Positions 35,998 through 46,306 are shown, numbered from the stretch's first letter. The stretch is DNA of 64,000 nucleotides from Clostridium sartagoforme (GCF_004794105.1 NZ_SRYR01000005.1:1-64000); one strand, 5' to 3'. Notes: generated from the letters alone by a model not told the origin. Translations and numbers: made by a program.

Positions 35998-36975
35998 ATG
36001 AGCAATAAGATAAGATTAGGTATAGTAGGTTATGGCAACCTTGGAAAAGGGGTAGAGCTAGCTTTATCACAAAATCCAGATTTTGAATTAGAGGCTATTT
36101 TTACAAGAAGAAATCCAGAAAATTTATCAGCTAAATCAAAGATGGTACATATTTCTGAAATCGAAAGTTATAGAGAAATAATTGATGTAATGATTCTTTG
36201 TGGAGGTTCTGCAACTGATTTACCACAACAAACACCAGAAATAGCTAAGATGTTTAATACAGTAGATAGCTTTGATACACATGCAAAGATACCAGAGTAT
36301 TTTAATGTCTTAGATAAGGTCACAAAAAGTTCTGGTACTATTGGATTAATTTCAGTTGGATGGGACCCAGGTCTATTTTCATTAAATCGTCTTTTAGGAG
36401 AAGCAGTGCTTCCAAGAGGAAAGTACTACACTTTTTGGGGAAAAGGTGTAAGCCAAGGACATTCAGATGCTATTAGAAGAGTTGAAGGTGTTAAGGATGG
36501 GGTTCAATATACTGTGCCTATTGAAAGTGCAATTAATAAAGTTCGTTCAGGAAAAAATGTAGATCTTTCTGCTAGAGAAAAACATGAAAGAATTTGTTAT
36601 GTTGTACCTAAAGAAGATGCCGATTTAGAAAAAATTAAAAATGAAATTATAAATATGCCAAATTATTTTTCAGACTATAATACAACAGTAAACTTTATAA
36701 CAGAAGAAGAAATGAATAAAAATCATAAAGGAATGCCTCACGGTGGATTTGTTATTCGTACTGGAGTTACTGGAAATGATACAAAGCAAAGAATGGAATT
36801 TAGCTTAAACCTAGATAGTAATCCTGAGTTTACTTCAAGTGTATTATTAGCTTATGCAAGAGCTGCTTATAGATTATCTAAGGAAGGTCAAACTGGAGCA
36901 CGTACTGTGTTAGATATTCCATTTAGTTATTTATCACCAAAGACAGGCGAAGAGTTAAGAAAAGAATTATTATAA
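35998..36975 (+). CDS. ddh: meso-Diaminopimelate dehydrogenase
   Basis: Converts tetrahydrodipicolinate to meso-diaminopimelate in one NADPH-dependent step of lysine and cell-wall synthesis. The 325-residue length is right for the family. The N-terminal Rossmann loop is GIVGYGNLGKG, and CGGSATDLPQQTPEIA, VGWDPGLFSLNRL and FWGKGVSQGHSDAIRR are the hallmark substrate-domain stretches. It is preceded by a TTGGCATATTGCCA palindrome directly before the ribosome site, possibly a local hairpin limiting translation. Confidence 0.95.
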   Translation: MSNKIRLGIVGYGNLGKGVELALSQNPDFELEAIFTRRNPENLSAKSKMVHISEIESYREIIDVMILCGGSATDLPQQTPEIAKMFNTVDSFDTHAKIPEYFNVLDKVTKSSGTIGLISVGWDPGLFSLNRLLGEAVLPRGKYYTFWGKGVSQGHSDAIRRVEGVKDGVQYTVPIESAINKVRSGKNVDLSAREKHERICYVVPKEDADLEKIKNEIINMPNYFSDYNTTVNFITEEEMNKNHKGMPHGGFVIRTGVTGNDTKQRMEFSLNLDSNPEFTSSVLLAYARAAYRLSKEGQTGARTVLDIPFSYLSPKTGEELRKELL

Positions 36976-37004
36976 TTTTAATATAGAATTATTAACATAT
37001 AAAT

Positions 37005-37056
37005 AAAAAAGGATGACTTAAGATTACAAAAAATTATTAGGTCATCCTTTTATTTT
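37005..37056 (+). terminator. Terminator after ddh
   Basis: AAAAGGATGAC (37007-37017) pairs with GTCATCCTTTT (37041-37051), followed by T residues. Confidence 0.88.
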
Positions 37057-37061
37057 TACTA

Positions 37062-37178
37062 ATAGTTAAAAAATTTGCTAAAGATTCAAGAGTATCTGCA
37101 AAGCAAATTGAATTAATATTAAATGGTATATCAAATAAAACAAAGATAGTTGCTAAGGAAGTTTTAAAGGAAGAATAA
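37062..37178 (+). pseudogene. Short coding relic
   Basis: An open stretch without a start reads VKKFAKDSRVSAKQIELILN and ends VLKEE before TAA 37176-37178. It looks like the end of a lost protein, but I cannot name the family. A second short frame, TIELCSPHIEDVKELNKKI, follows out of register. The rest of the 36976-37389 gap holds only AT-rich DNA and the promoter of the helicase gene. Confidence 0.3.
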
Positions 37179-37389
37179 ACTATTGAATTATGTAGTCCTC
37201 ATATAGAAGATGTAAAAGAGTTAAATAAAAAGATTTAAATTCAAAGATAATAATAGAAAATAAGATTAAGTTCTTCGTACTATACTATTGCTATTATTAA
37301 TATTAATTTACCATAACCTAATAAAATTAAATTATTTTAGGCAATACTATGTTATAATTATTTGAAACATAAGATTAAGAGGTAAAAAA

Positions 37390-38496
37390 ATGAATTTTAA
37401 AGAATTAGGAATAAGTGAAGATATAATAAATACGTTGAAGAAGAATGGAATTACAAGTCCAACTGAAATTCAAAATAAAAGTATTAGGGAAATTTTAAAT
37501 GGTAAGGATATAATAGGTGAGGCACAAACAGGAACAGGTAAAACCTTAGCATTTTTACTACCTATATTTGAAAAAATATCAACATCATCTAAGGATGTTC
37601 AATGTTTAATAATTACTCCAACTAGGGAACTCGCAATACAAATTACTGAAGAAGCTACAAAGCTAAAAGAAGGTAAGGATATTGGAGTTTTAGCAATGTA
37701 TGGGGGAAAGGATGTCGGATCCCAAGTAAAGAAGCTAAGTGGTAATATTCATATGATAATTGCTACTCCAGGAAGGCTTCTTGATCATATTAAGAGAAAA
37801 ACTGTTGATTTAAAGAAGCTTAAGACTATAGTTATTGATGAAGCAGATCAAATGTTACTTATGGGTTTTAGAAATGAAATAGACTTAGTAATGAAGGAAA
37901 GACCAAAGAAGGTTCAAACTTTATGTTTTTCTGCAACAATGGATTCTTCAGTTAAGAAATTAGCTTATAGATATATGAATGAGCCAGCAGTTATTTCAGT
38001 TAAGAAAGAAGAGGTAACTTTAGATAAAATTAAGCAAGAAGTTGTAGAAACTGTAGATAGATTAAAAAGAGAAGCTTTATGTACAGTTCTAGATGAAGAT
38101 AATCCTTTTATGGCTATTATTTTCTGCAGAACAAAAAGAAGAGCTGACGAGCTTGAAGTAGTAATGCATAGAAGAGGATATAATTGTAAAGTTATTCATA
38201 GTGATATACCGCAAAATAAACGTGAAAGAATTATAAAATCCTTTAGAGATGCTGATATTCAGTATTTAATAGCTACAGATGTAGCTTCAAGAGGATTAGA
38301 TATAAGTGGAGTAAGTCATATTTATAATTATGATATTCCTGAAAAGGTTGAAACATATATCCATCGTATAGGTAGAACGGGAAGAGCTGGTGAAGAGGGA
38401 TATACCTGTCTATTTGTAGATCCAAAAGATTTAAGACTTTTAGGGGAAATAGAAAAAGAAATAAAATTTGCAATACCAAGAAGAAATGTAGAATAA
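37390..38496 (+). CDS. DEAD-box ATP-dependent RNA helicase
   Basis: A 368-residue core helicase: Q motif (FKELG to Q28), AQTGTGKT at 45-52, [23 protein letters not shown], then motifs [23 protein letters not shown] and [13 protein letters not shown]. It remodels RNA in ribosome assembly or RNA decay and often helps at low temperature. The protein ends right after motif VI with IPRRNVE and lacks the basic C-terminal tail of CshA or DbpA, so it is a minimal form. It has its own ribosome site (AAGAGGT). Confidence 0.93.
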   Translation: MNFKELGISEDIINTLKKNGITSPTEIQNKSIREILNGKDIIGEAQTGTGKTLAFLLPIFEKISTSSKDVQCLIITPTRELAIQITEEATKLKEGKDIGVLAMYGGKDVGSQVKKLSGNIHMIIATPGRLLDHIKRKTVDLKKLKTIVIDEADQMLLMGFRNEIDLVMKERPKKVQTLCFSATMDSSVKKLAYRYMNEPAVISVKKEEVTLDKIKQEVVETVDRLKREALCTVLDEDNPFMAIIFCRTKRRADELEVVMHRRGYNCKVIHSDIPQNKRERIIKSFRDADIQYLIATDVASRGLDISGVSHIYNYDIPEKVETYIHRIGRTGRAGEEGYTCLFVDPKDLRLLGEIEKEIKFAIPRRNVE

Positions 38497-38649
38497 AATA
38501 CAAAATGAGAAATTAGATTTATACAAAAATTATAAAGGTTACTTAGAATAAATCTCCATTATTAAGAAAGATGTTAAGTGAATTTTATCTATAAAGCTAG
38601 TATTAATTATGAGAAATATTATTTAGTTAAATATTTATAAAGTTTAGTA

Positions 38650-38676
38650 ACATAATTATTAGTGTGTAATATAATA
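38650..38676 (+). promoter_or_regulatory. Sigma-K-like promoter
   Basis: AC (38650-38651), 16 bases, then AATATAATA (38668-38676) resembles the late-sporulation consensus with A for C at the first -10 position. It lies 40 bases upstream of the gene at 38716. Confidence 0.35.
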
Positions 38677-38715
38677 TATTATAAAAGTTTTATATTAATA
38701 TGGAGATGATTCAAT

Positions 38716-39261
38716 ATGGCAAATGAATGTTGTTTTGAGCATGAATTAGAATATAAATCATTAATTTTCAATGGTGGATCAATGAATGATGCTGATGAAA
38801 CTATACCTGATACTATACCATTAGGAAGTGCTAATTCAAGTCTTAGATTATTAGGTTGGCTTCTTCCTCAAGGAGATACAGAGGAGTATTCTTTAACTTT
38901 TAATGTGCCTAAAGATGCTTATGATAAAGCGGGTAAAGCTAAAGTTTTAGTTCATTTATTGACTGATAATTCAAATACACCAACTGGAAATAGATTTGCA
39001 ATACGACTTTCATCATTATTTGCAAGAGCTAATGGGGTTGTAAATATATCGAATTTAAAAACTATTAATAAATTTAATATTCAAATTCAAAATTCACCTG
39101 GGAACTTTAAGTATAATCACTATGTGATAGAGTTCGAATTAAAAGATATTATTAGAGCAGAAGATTTTGCATTATTAAGCGTTGCACGTATAGCATCTGC
39201 TAATGACTATGCAGGTGCATTATTTTTAAGTAGTATAGAGTTTGTATATTTAAGCTGTTAA
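38716..39261 (+). CDS. Conserved hypothetical protein, possibly spore-associated
   Basis: A 181-residue protein that I do not recognise. It starts MANECCFEHELEYKSLIFNG, has no signal peptide or membrane segment, and alternates hydrophobic and polar residues through VLVHLLTDNSNTPTGNRFAI and YNHYVIEFELKDII, suggesting a beta-sandwich. The Cys pair at the start, one at the end and a sigma-K-like promoter hint at a coat or exosporium role; that is inference. It is directly followed by the partial repeat. Confidence 0.5.
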   Translation: MANECCFEHELEYKSLIFNGGSMNDADETIPDTIPLGSANSSLRLLGWLLPQGDTEEYSLTFNVPKDAYDKAGKAKVLVHLLTDNSNTPTGNRFAIRLSSLFARANGVVNISNLKTINKFNIQIQNSPGNFKYNHYVIEFELKDIIRAEDFALLSVARIASANDYAGALFLSSIEFVYLSC

Positions 39262-39263
39262 TT

Positions 39264-39350
39264 ATAGAAGGACTAATCCAGGCGTGTAGCAGTGCTTAGC
39301 TTCCACTTATAAAAAGGTGGTAGTGATAGCAATGGTAGCTATCGGATAAA
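39264..39350 (+). repeat. 190-nt structured repeat, partial copy 3
   Basis: Only the 3' hairpin half of the repeat at 6293 and 28017 is present. It begins AGAAGGACTAATCCAGGCG three bases after a stop codon. The hairpin stem is now CTTCCACTT with AGGTGGTAG, so the changed positions remain pairable. Confidence 0.6.
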
Positions 39351-39360
39351 TTAAGAGGAA

Positions 39361-39387
39361 GGGACTATTTAAAATAGTCTCTTTTTT
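39361..39387 (+). terminator. Terminator after repeat copy 3
   Basis: GGGACTATTT (39361-39370) pairs with AAATAGTCTC, followed by six T residues. Confidence 0.85.
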
Positions 39388-39520
39388 GAATTAGAAAAAA
39401 AAGGATGATCTAAAAGATTAAGAGTACAAAATATTTGAATATAATAATATACAATATAATATTACTTTAATAAGATAAATTATACTTCAGTAATTATTTG
39501 TATTTGAAAATATAATCTAT

Positions 39521-39566
39521 AAAATATGAGGTTAAATAGAAAATATTATTTTACCTCATATTTATT
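39521..39566. terminator. Terminator of the minus-strand HTH gene
   Basis: AAATATGAGGTTAAAT pairs with ATTTTACCTCATATTT with one small bulge, at the 3' end of the minus-strand gene. Confidence 0.75.
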
Positions 39567-39570
39567 GGTT

Positions 39571-41046
39571 TTATAAACTTCTTAAGAAATTAGCAACTAT
39601 ATCCTTATTCTTAAAGTTTTCACCTGATAGTAAAAAGTGTTTCTCAAATATGTTTGAAACAGAATTAACATATGAGACTTCAGTACATAATCTAATATCT
39701 GATAAGTTTTTATTATTGAAAGTAACAAGAAACTCATTTTTTTTACACCAACAATAAAATAATTCATTATCAGTTATTGTTGTTTCAGGAATTAAACAAA
39801 TATTATAATTTTCTGTAGATAACAAGTGATTTGCTAAGTCATTTAAGTGTTGCTTAAATTGTTGTTTTGTAAGAATTAGCTTTGGAGATATATCAGACTC
39901 ACTTTCATAGACTATATTTTCCGATACAGAAAAGCTTATAAGTGAATCTATAGAATAAAAGTCAGTAGTACTTAAGTTTGAACCTTCGTACATATTTTTT
40001 TTAGCTATTTTAAAGAATTCAAAATACTTGTCTATATCTTCTTTATTACTTACTGAATTACAAAGTACTTCATAATATAATTCATCACTCATTACAGTGA
40101 AAATAGGGAATATATTGCAATAATATATAGTGTTGTATTTAGTAAGTTCCAAATTAATTTTATTACTCTTTAACTCAAAACTGTCTAGCACATTATAAAT
40201 AGTTGATGGAAAAAATGTATTAAGTGATTTTGAAAGAATATTTTTTGTAAAGGCAATATAAAAGTTAATAGTAAAAGGATCAGTAAAAAGTGCACCATAA
40301 TTGTAAGTTTCATACTCAACACGTTGTGATGAAGAGTAGAAGACACTATTGTTTTCTATAATATGTAAAGAGTAGTTTTGGCTATCATCAATAGAATCAA
40401 TAAAATATGAAGAATTACAATTTTTATGTAATAGTACTGGGGCAAGATATGAAAGTAATTTTGAGCTTTTACTAAAGGAATAAATAAGGTCTAAGTCGCA
40501 CCCCATGTCTAAAAGTTTTATAACCTTATCTAACCATTCATTTCGAATTTCCTTATTATCACTAAATGAGTTAAAGGACTTATTAAAGACAAAATAAAGC
40601 TTTTGAGGTTCGCCATAATTAATAGCTGAATCTAGCATATTAAGTACTCCTAAGAAACTTTGATGTTGATTATTATAAATTGCTATATTAGTAGTATATA
40701 AGGAGTTATTTGAAGTTTTATTTATATTTGAAACAGTTTTTTTATCAGAATTATCAATAATAAATCTTTTTAAAAGTTCTCTTAAATGATTTTCATAATT
40801 CGAATGATTTATAGATTCATTATAAATAGATGAAAATAAATTTTCTAGAAAATTATTTTTTTGTTCTATATTTTTGTTAATTAAAAAAGATATGGCATTA
40901 TCAAAATAGAGTGCATTTAAATCTATTTTTCTTGAACCATTTTTCCATTTACTAACTAAAGTTCTATCTACATTTAATTCTTTTGCCATTTCTGAGGGTG
41001 AAATATGCAAGCTTTTTAATAGATAGCTAAACCCAAGATTATTCAA
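39571..41046 (-). CDS. Large HTH (Cro/C1-like) regulator
   Basis: A 491-residue protein. Residues 1-45 form a helix-turn-helix: FSYLLKSLHISPSEMAKELN then VDRTLVSKWKNGSRK. The remaining 440 residues contain no domain I can name and no membrane segment. The start is TTG behind AAAGGAGGA. It is divergent from the phosphorelay cluster at 41283, with 236 bases between, so it may control or be controlled with it. The large uncharacterised sensor part makes it of interest. Confidence 0.65.
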   Translation of the reverse strand: MNNLGFSYLLKSLHISPSEMAKELNVDRTLVSKWKNGSRKIDLNALYFDNAISFLINKNIEQKNNFLENLFSSIYNESINHSNYENHLRELLKRFIIDNSDKKTVSNINKTSNNSLYTTNIAIYNNQHQSFLGVLNMLDSAINYGEPQKLYFVFNKSFNSFSDNKEIRNEWLDKVIKLLDMGCDLDLIYSFSKSSKLLSYLAPVLLHKNCNSSYFIDSIDDSQNYSLHIIENNSVFYSSSQRVEYETYNYGALFTDPFTINFYIAFTKNILSKSLNTFFPSTIYNVLDSFELKSNKINLELTKYNTIYYCNIFPIFTVMSDELYYEVLCNSVSNKEDIDKYFEFFKIAKKNMYEGSNLSTTDFYSIDSLISFSVSENIVYESESDISPKLILTKQQFKQHLNDLANHLLSTENYNICLIPETTITDNELFYCWCKKNEFLVTFNNKNLSDIRLCTEVSYVNSVSNIFEKHFLLSGENFKNKDIVANFLRSL

Positions 41047-41282
41047 ATCATTTCCTCCTTTAAGAAAATTGTCACTGTGAAAATTAAGTCACACATATTT
41101 AAAAATATATTTCAGTTTAATATAATAATAAAATATTAAATTAATGTCAATAAATGGTGAAGTAAAAAACTAAAAATATAAAATGTATAATTACTGTTTA
41201 AAATATTTATAAATTTAATAAAATAATTAGAAGTTTATATATCTATTTTCAAAGGAACTTTTTGGGTTTTTAAGGGAGGAAT

Positions 41283-42134
41283 ATGAAAAAAATTTTATTT
41301 TTATTAAATGATTCTTTAGAATATAAGAAGTTAATAAATAAATTAATTTATTCAAATATAAGAGTTAATTTTTTAGAAGGATACACAGAAGGTTTAATAA
41401 ATATAATTAACGAAATGAATTACGATATTATTTTGGTGGAAGATGATACTAGTAGTAAACAGAAGTTTAATCTTATTAGATTGCTATCAAGAAGATATAG
41501 TAATAAGAGATTGATTTTAATTTCAGATAGTAAATATGAAAAGAATGATAATAGTAAATTTGAAGTTATATCTAAAGATGAGTTAATAAGAACTTATAGA
41601 GATATATTTATTAAATATGGAGCAGAAGTAAAAGGCGAAATTCAAGAAGAAAGCTCTTTAATATCAGATGATATAAAATTATTAGAACAAATAGATTCAT
41701 TAGATAAATTTAGAGGTAATTTTAGTATTTCTAGAAATACTAAGAGTGTTGTTAAAAGAAAAAAGCATATAGTTATAGTAGATGATGATGATATATCATT
41801 ATTAGTATTAGCGAATCTTTTAAAAACATATGGTTATGAAGTTACTATTTTTAACGAAAGTATGGAAGCCATAAAGAAAATTAAAGAAATGAGAAAGCAG
41901 GGTAAAAAAATAGATTTATTTATATTAGATTTAATGATGCCTGTCATAGATGGTTTTACAATGCTTAAATATTTAAGGGAAACTAAAAAATTTGAAAGTA
42001 CAGCAGTCCTAATTTCTTCAGCAAGAAATGATCACGATGCAATTAAAAGAGTATCAAAATATAATGTTAATGGATATTTGCTAAAGCCATATAGTAAAAA
42101 CTTTATTATAGATAGGATAGAAAAAGTTATTTAG
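41283..42134 (+). CDS. Response regulator with degenerate plus intact receiver domains
   Basis: A 283-residue protein. The C-terminal half (about 160-283) is a normal CheY-like receiver: acidic pocket IVIVDDDDIS, phospho-acceptor D216 in FILDLMMP, S/T in VLISSA and K in LLKPYSK. The N-terminal 120 residues follow the same strand order (KILFLLND, DIILVEDDT, RLILISDS) but lack the acceptor setting, so look like a decayed receiver. There is no output domain; it probably works by protein contact. First gene of the relay cluster. Confidence 0.8.
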   Translation: MKKILFLLNDSLEYKKLINKLIYSNIRVNFLEGYTEGLINIINEMNYDIILVEDDTSSKQKFNLIRLLSRRYSNKRLILISDSKYEKNDNSKFEVISKDELIRTYRDIFIKYGAEVKGEIQEESSLISDDIKLLEQIDSLDKFRGNFSISRNTKSVVKRKKHIVIVDDDDISLLVLANLLKTYGYEVTIFNESMEAIKKIKEMRKQGKKIDLFILDLMMPVIDGFTMLKYLRETKKFESTAVLISSARNDHDAIKRVSKYNVNGYLLKPYSKNFIIDRIEKVI

Positions 42135-42183
42135 AAATATTTAATTTTGGTACTTAGATTTTTAATATAGGAGAAAAGATATT

Positions 42184-42537
42184 ATGCAAGAGAGGTTTTT
42201 ATTAGAGTTAAAGGAAATTGGAGTTGATATAGATGGAGCAATTTCTAGACTATGCAATAATATAGATTTATATAAAAAATTATTAAATAAATTTTTAGAA
42301 GACAAAAATTTTGAAATGTTAATAGATTCCTTAGAAAATAGTGATTATAAAAATATTGAAATATATGCTCATACACTAAAAGGTTTAAGTGGTAACTTAG
42401 GGTTTGTAGAGTTATCTAAAACATGTGCTGAAATGGTTGAAAGTATAAGAAAAGAAGAGTTAGATTCTTTGAGTAATATAGAGGAGAAAATCAAGTCACA
42501 ATATATGGAGTTAACTACTTTGATTAGGATGTTTTAA
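42184..42537 (+). CDS. Histidine phosphotransfer (HPt) protein
   Basis: A 117-residue four-helix HPt domain with the phospho-histidine H63 in YAHTLKGLSGNLG. It shuttles phosphate from the receiver of the hybrid kinase to response regulators. It stands alone in its reading frame, 49 bases after the first regulator and 17 before the HD-GYP regulator, within one operon. Confidence 0.9.
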   Translation: MQERFLLELKEIGVDIDGAISRLCNNIDLYKKLLNKFLEDKNFEMLIDSLENSDYKNIEIYAHTLKGLSGNLGFVELSKTCAEMVESIRKEELDSLSNIEEKIKSQYMELTTLIRMF

Positions 42538-42554
42538 AAGTAAGGAGGAGTATA

Positions 42555-43658
42555 ATGGTAAAGCGTGATACTATTCTTATAGTAGATGATGTGGAGATAA
42601 ACAGATCTATTTTAAAAGAGGTACTTATTGATAGCTATAATATTTTAGAAGCTGAAAATGGAAGCGAAGCCATAAGTATAATAGATAAGTGTCAAGAATG
42701 CATAGCGCTTATTTTATTAGATATTGTTATGCCTGTAATGGATGGATTTGAAACTATAGAAATATTAAAAGATAAAGGCTTATTAAACTATATACCAGTT
42801 ATACTTATTACCTCCTTTGACTCAGAAGAATATCAAGAGAAGGGGCATGAATTAGGGGTTTTAGATGTTATTAAAAAACCATTTAATTCTTTTATTATTA
42901 AAAGACGTGTAAGAAATTTAGTAGAGCTTTTTAAGCATAAAAATGAAATGGAAGTATTAATAGAAGAGCAGGTTAATTTGTTAAATGAGCAAAATAAAAA
43001 ATTAATTAACCAAGCACAGAGAATAAGTGATTTTAATAATAATATAATAGAAGTCTTAGGCGCTATAATTGAATATAGGGATATGGATTCAGGTCAACAC
43101 ATTAAGAGAATACGTTATTTTACATATGAATTATTAAAGGTTGTATCACGAATATATCCAGAGTATGGAATAACTGATGAATTAGTTGAAGTAATATCAT
43201 CAGCATCAATTATGCATGATATTGGGAAAATTGCAATCCCAGATTCTGTTTTATTAAAACCAGATAAGCTTACTAAAGAAGAATTTGAAGTTATGAAAAC
43301 TCATTGTTCAAAAGGAAGTGAGATTTTAAGCTTAATAAACAATATAAGTGATGATGAGTACTTAAGGTATTGTTACGATATTTGTAAATATCATCATGAA
43401 AAATGGGATGGGAGTGGCTATCCTTACGGATTAAAGGGTGATGAGATACCTATTTGGGCACAGATAGTATCTGTAGCTGATTGTTATGATGCATTGACTG
43501 CAGAAAGACCATATAAAGCAGCTTATAGTCATGATAAAGCTATTTATATGATTTTGAATGATAAGTGTGGAGTGTTTTCTCCTAAATTGAAGGAGTGCCT
43601 TAAGATAGTTTCAAATAGGTTTAAGGAGTTATCAAGTTTATACTCAGATAAAATCTAA
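42555..43658 (+). CDS. Response regulator with HD-GYP domain (cyclic-di-GMP phosphodiesterase)
   Basis: A 367-residue protein of RpfG type: receiver at 1-120 with DD at 11-12, acceptor D56 in LLDIVMP and K in VIKKPF; a coiled linker near 130-165; then an HD-GYP domain with GQHIKR, MHDIGKIAIPD, HHEKWDGSGYPYGLKGDEIP and DCYDALTAERPYK. All metal and GYP residues are present, so it should hydrolyse c-di-GMP under control of phosphorylation. Ribosome site AAGGAGGAG. Confidence 0.93.
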   Translation: MVKRDTILIVDDVEINRSILKEVLIDSYNILEAENGSEAISIIDKCQECIALILLDIVMPVMDGFETIEILKDKGLLNYIPVILITSFDSEEYQEKGHELGVLDVIKKPFNSFIIKRRVRNLVELFKHKNEMEVLIEEQVNLLNEQNKKLINQAQRISDFNNNIIEVLGAIIEYRDMDSGQHIKRIRYFTYELLKVVSRIYPEYGITDELVEVISSASIMHDIGKIAIPDSVLLKPDKLTKEEFEVMKTHCSKGSEILSLINNISDDEYLRYCYDICKYHHEKWDGSGYPYGLKGDEIPIWAQIVSVADCYDALTAERPYKAAYSHDKAIYMILNDKCGVFSPKLKECLKIVSNRFKELSSLYSDKI

Positions 43659-43742
43659 TTATGTTTTGAGATAATAATTAAATTATTTAGGATAAAATAT
43701 ATTAAATATTTTATTTGGAAAAATTAGATGAGGTAAAAGTAA

Positions 43743-46007
43743 ATGATTAATATCTTTAAGAAAACTAAATTTTTAGAGACAAATAAAATTACATATCCTA
43801 TACTAGCTATTATTTGCACATTAGCTGTTATATTTTCATTTGTAACTATAAGCAATATTGATCAAGTGAATAAAATAACAGAGGAAATATATGATTCTCC
43901 TCATGAGGTATCTTATGCTGAATGGAGTATACGTTGGAAAATATCAAGTATTAGTCATTATATGAGGCAAATAACAAATAAATATGATAGTACACCCATT
44001 GATGAGATTGAGGATGAAATAAGAGATATTTATAAAAATATAGAAGTTTATTATAATATAATTTATGATAAATATACTGGTCCAGAGAAACAAAATTTTA
44101 TTAATAAAATTTATGAGATGGGAATCAAACAAAATGAAATAATAAAAATTGCTAAAAATGGTGAATTAGATACCGCAAGACAGATATATCAAGATGAATT
44201 TTTGCCTATAGTAAATAGTCTTGATATTATATTAAATAAAATGATTGATTCCACATTAAGAAGATCATCAGATATTGTGGAGAAAGGTAAAGGTATATAT
44301 TCATTTACAAGTATATTTTTAATAGCTATTTCTATTGCTATAAGTATTATATCGATTTTCTTTGCATTTATTACATCAAAAAGAAGACGTCATGATGTTT
44401 TGTCTAGAGAAGTATTATTTAATATGCTTACAGAAAATATTGATGATGTATACTTAATGTATAGTTTAAAAGACAATAAAATTGAATTTGTAAGCAGTAA
44501 TTTTGAAAAAAAGTTTGGTATTACAACTGAAGAAATATTAGCTGATTCAAGTGTACTTAGGAGATATATAAAAAATGAGGAGTTAGATAACTTAAAAGAA
44601 GTATATAATACTAAGCAAAGAAAAGTAACAGAATGGAAAACAGAAATAAAAAATCCAAGAACGTTAGAGAGTAGATGGATGCATATAAGAATATATCCAG
44701 TAATACAAGATGGGGAATTAACAAGATATGTAATTAATTTTACTGATATTACTGAAATTTTAAACTCACAAAGGGATTTAATGGATGCACTTAATTTAGC
44801 TGAAAGTGCAAATAATTCTAAAAGGAATTTTTTATCACGTATGAGTCATGAAATAAGAACTCCAATTAATGCAATTATAGGAATGACTGATATTGCTAAT
44901 TCAAATATAGATGATAAGAATAAGATAGTGGATTGTTTAAATAAGATAGAGATATCTTCAAAATTTCTTTTAGGTATTATTAATGATATTCTTGATATGT
45001 CCAAAATAGAAAGTGGAAAGATGAGTATTACTTCAGAGCAGTTTACTTTAAATAGCTTCACTTCGAACATTGAATCTATTATTAATCCACAAGCAAAGTT
45101 AAAGGAGATTAAATTTAATATTATTTTTTCAGAAATAAAATACAATAATATTATAGGAGATCAACTGAGAGTTAATCAGATTTTAATTAATATATTATCA
45201 AATGCTTTAAAGTTTACGCCTAGGGGAGGGGAAATAACATTAAAAATTAAAGAAATTCAAAGAAATGGAAAGCTAAGAATACGTTTTATAATTAAAGATA
45301 CAGGTATTGGAATGGATGAAGAAGAGTTAGGAAGAATTTTCAGGTCTTTTGAACAAGCTAATGTGAATACAAATATAAAATATGGTGGAACTGGTCTTGG
45401 GCTTTCTATTACAAAAAACCTAGTTGAATTAATGAATGGAAGCATTAATGTTAGTAGTATTAAGGGGGAAGGAAGTCAATTTACTGTAGAAATACCTTTT
45501 GAAGTTGATAAGAATAATATTGATGATAACTCGTATATTGAAATAGAGTCAGATAGGTTTAGAGTAGAAGACCAAAATAAAGAGATAAACTATGATTTCT
45601 CTGGAAAAAGATTTTTAATAGTTGAAGATAATGAATTAAATCTTGAGATTGCTAGTGAAATTCTTAAATTTAAAGGAGCAAATATTGAAACAGCAGAGAA
45701 TGGAGAGATAGCATTTGAGAAATTTGAAAATTCATCACCTGGGTATTACGATGCTATTTTAATGGATATAAGGATGCCTGTTTTATGTGGATATGATGCA
45801 ACTAAAAAGATACGTAAATCTAATCATTTAGATAGTAAAACTATTCCTATTATCGCAATGACTGCAAATGCTTTTAATGAGGATGTTTCTAAAGCACTAG
45901 AATGTGGGATGGATGATCATATTGCAAAGCCTATTGACAAAGAAATTTTATACAGTACTTTAGATAAATTTGTTAACGATAGTTTAATAAATTTCAAGAC
46001 ATTATAA
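43743..46007 (+). CDS. Hybrid sensor histidine kinase/response regulator
   Basis: A 754-residue membrane kinase. TM1 near 17-38, an extracytoplasmic four-helix-like sensor of about 145 residues, TM2 near 187-210, a PAS domain near 225-340, HisKA with the phospho-histidine in MSHEIRTPINAIIGM, HATPase (NILSNALKFTP, DTGIGM, GGTGLGLSI), and a C-terminal receiver (IVEDNELN, DAILMDIRMPV, MTANAF, AKPID). It lacks its own HPt, which the gene at 42184 supplies. The input signal is unknown. It ends the cluster before a strong terminator. Confidence 0.94.
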   Translation: MINIFKKTKFLETNKITYPILAIICTLAVIFSFVTISNIDQVNKITEEIYDSPHEVSYAEWSIRWKISSISHYMRQITNKYDSTPIDEIEDEIRDIYKNIEVYYNIIYDKYTGPEKQNFINKIYEMGIKQNEIIKIAKNGELDTARQIYQDEFLPIVNSLDIILNKMIDSTLRRSSDIVEKGKGIYSFTSIFLIAISIAISIISIFFAFITSKRRRHDVLSREVLFNMLTENIDDVYLMYSLKDNKIEFVSSNFEKKFGITTEEILADSSVLRRYIKNEELDNLKEVYNTKQRKVTEWKTEIKNPRTLESRWMHIRIYPVIQDGELTRYVINFTDITEILNSQRDLMDALNLAESANNSKRNFLSRMSHEIRTPINAIIGMTDIANSNIDDKNKIVDCLNKIEISSKFLLGIINDILDMSKIESGKMSITSEQFTLNSFTSNIESIINPQAKLKEIKFNIIFSEIKYNNIIGDQLRVNQILINILSNALKFTPRGGEITLKIKEIQRNGKLRIRFIIKDTGIGMDEEELGRIFRSFEQANVNTNIKYGGTGLGLSITKNLVELMNGSINVSSIKGEGSQFTVEIPFEVDKNNIDDNSYIEIESDRFRVEDQNKEINYDFSGKRFLIVEDNELNLEIASEILKFKGANIETAENGEIAFEKFENSSPGYYDAILMDIRMPVLCGYDATKKIRKSNHLDSKTIPIIAMTANAFNEDVSKALECGMDDHIAKPIDKEILYSTLDKFVNDSLINFKTL

Positions 46008-46025
46008 ATAAAAGAATAAGTAAAT

Positions 46026-46072
46026 AAATACACATCATTTACTATTAAAGTAGATGATGTGTATTTTTATGT
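46026..46072 (+). terminator. Terminator of the phosphorelay operon
   Basis: AAATACACATCATTTAC (46026-46042) pairs with GTAGATGATGTGTATTT (46050-46066) with minor mismatch, followed by T residues. Confidence 0.88.
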
Positions 46073-46225
46073 GGATATTTGAAATGAGAAAAAGTAAAAA
46101 TTCTTTCCTTTAATTTTTAAAGTTATAATTTAATTAAGTAGATTTTTGATAAAATATATTAAAATAATTAGTATCTTTAATAGTATAAATATTAAATCCT
46201 TAAATTATATACAAAAAAATATGTT

Positions 46226-46262
46226 TGTAAGCGTTGACACTAAAAAAATTCTATATTATAAT
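46226..46262 (+). promoter_or_regulatory. bgl operon promoter with overlapping cre
   Basis: TTGACA (46234-46239), a 17-base spacer and TATAAT (46257-46262) form a consensus housekeeping promoter. TGTAAGCGTTGACA (46226-46239) matches the catabolite-responsive element consensus at every position and covers the -35 box, so CcpA should repress it when glucose is present. Confidence 0.9.
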
Positions 46263-46306
46263 GACCCTAGAAGAAAAACTAGTAGTAACGAGGTAGTTAT
46301 TACTTT

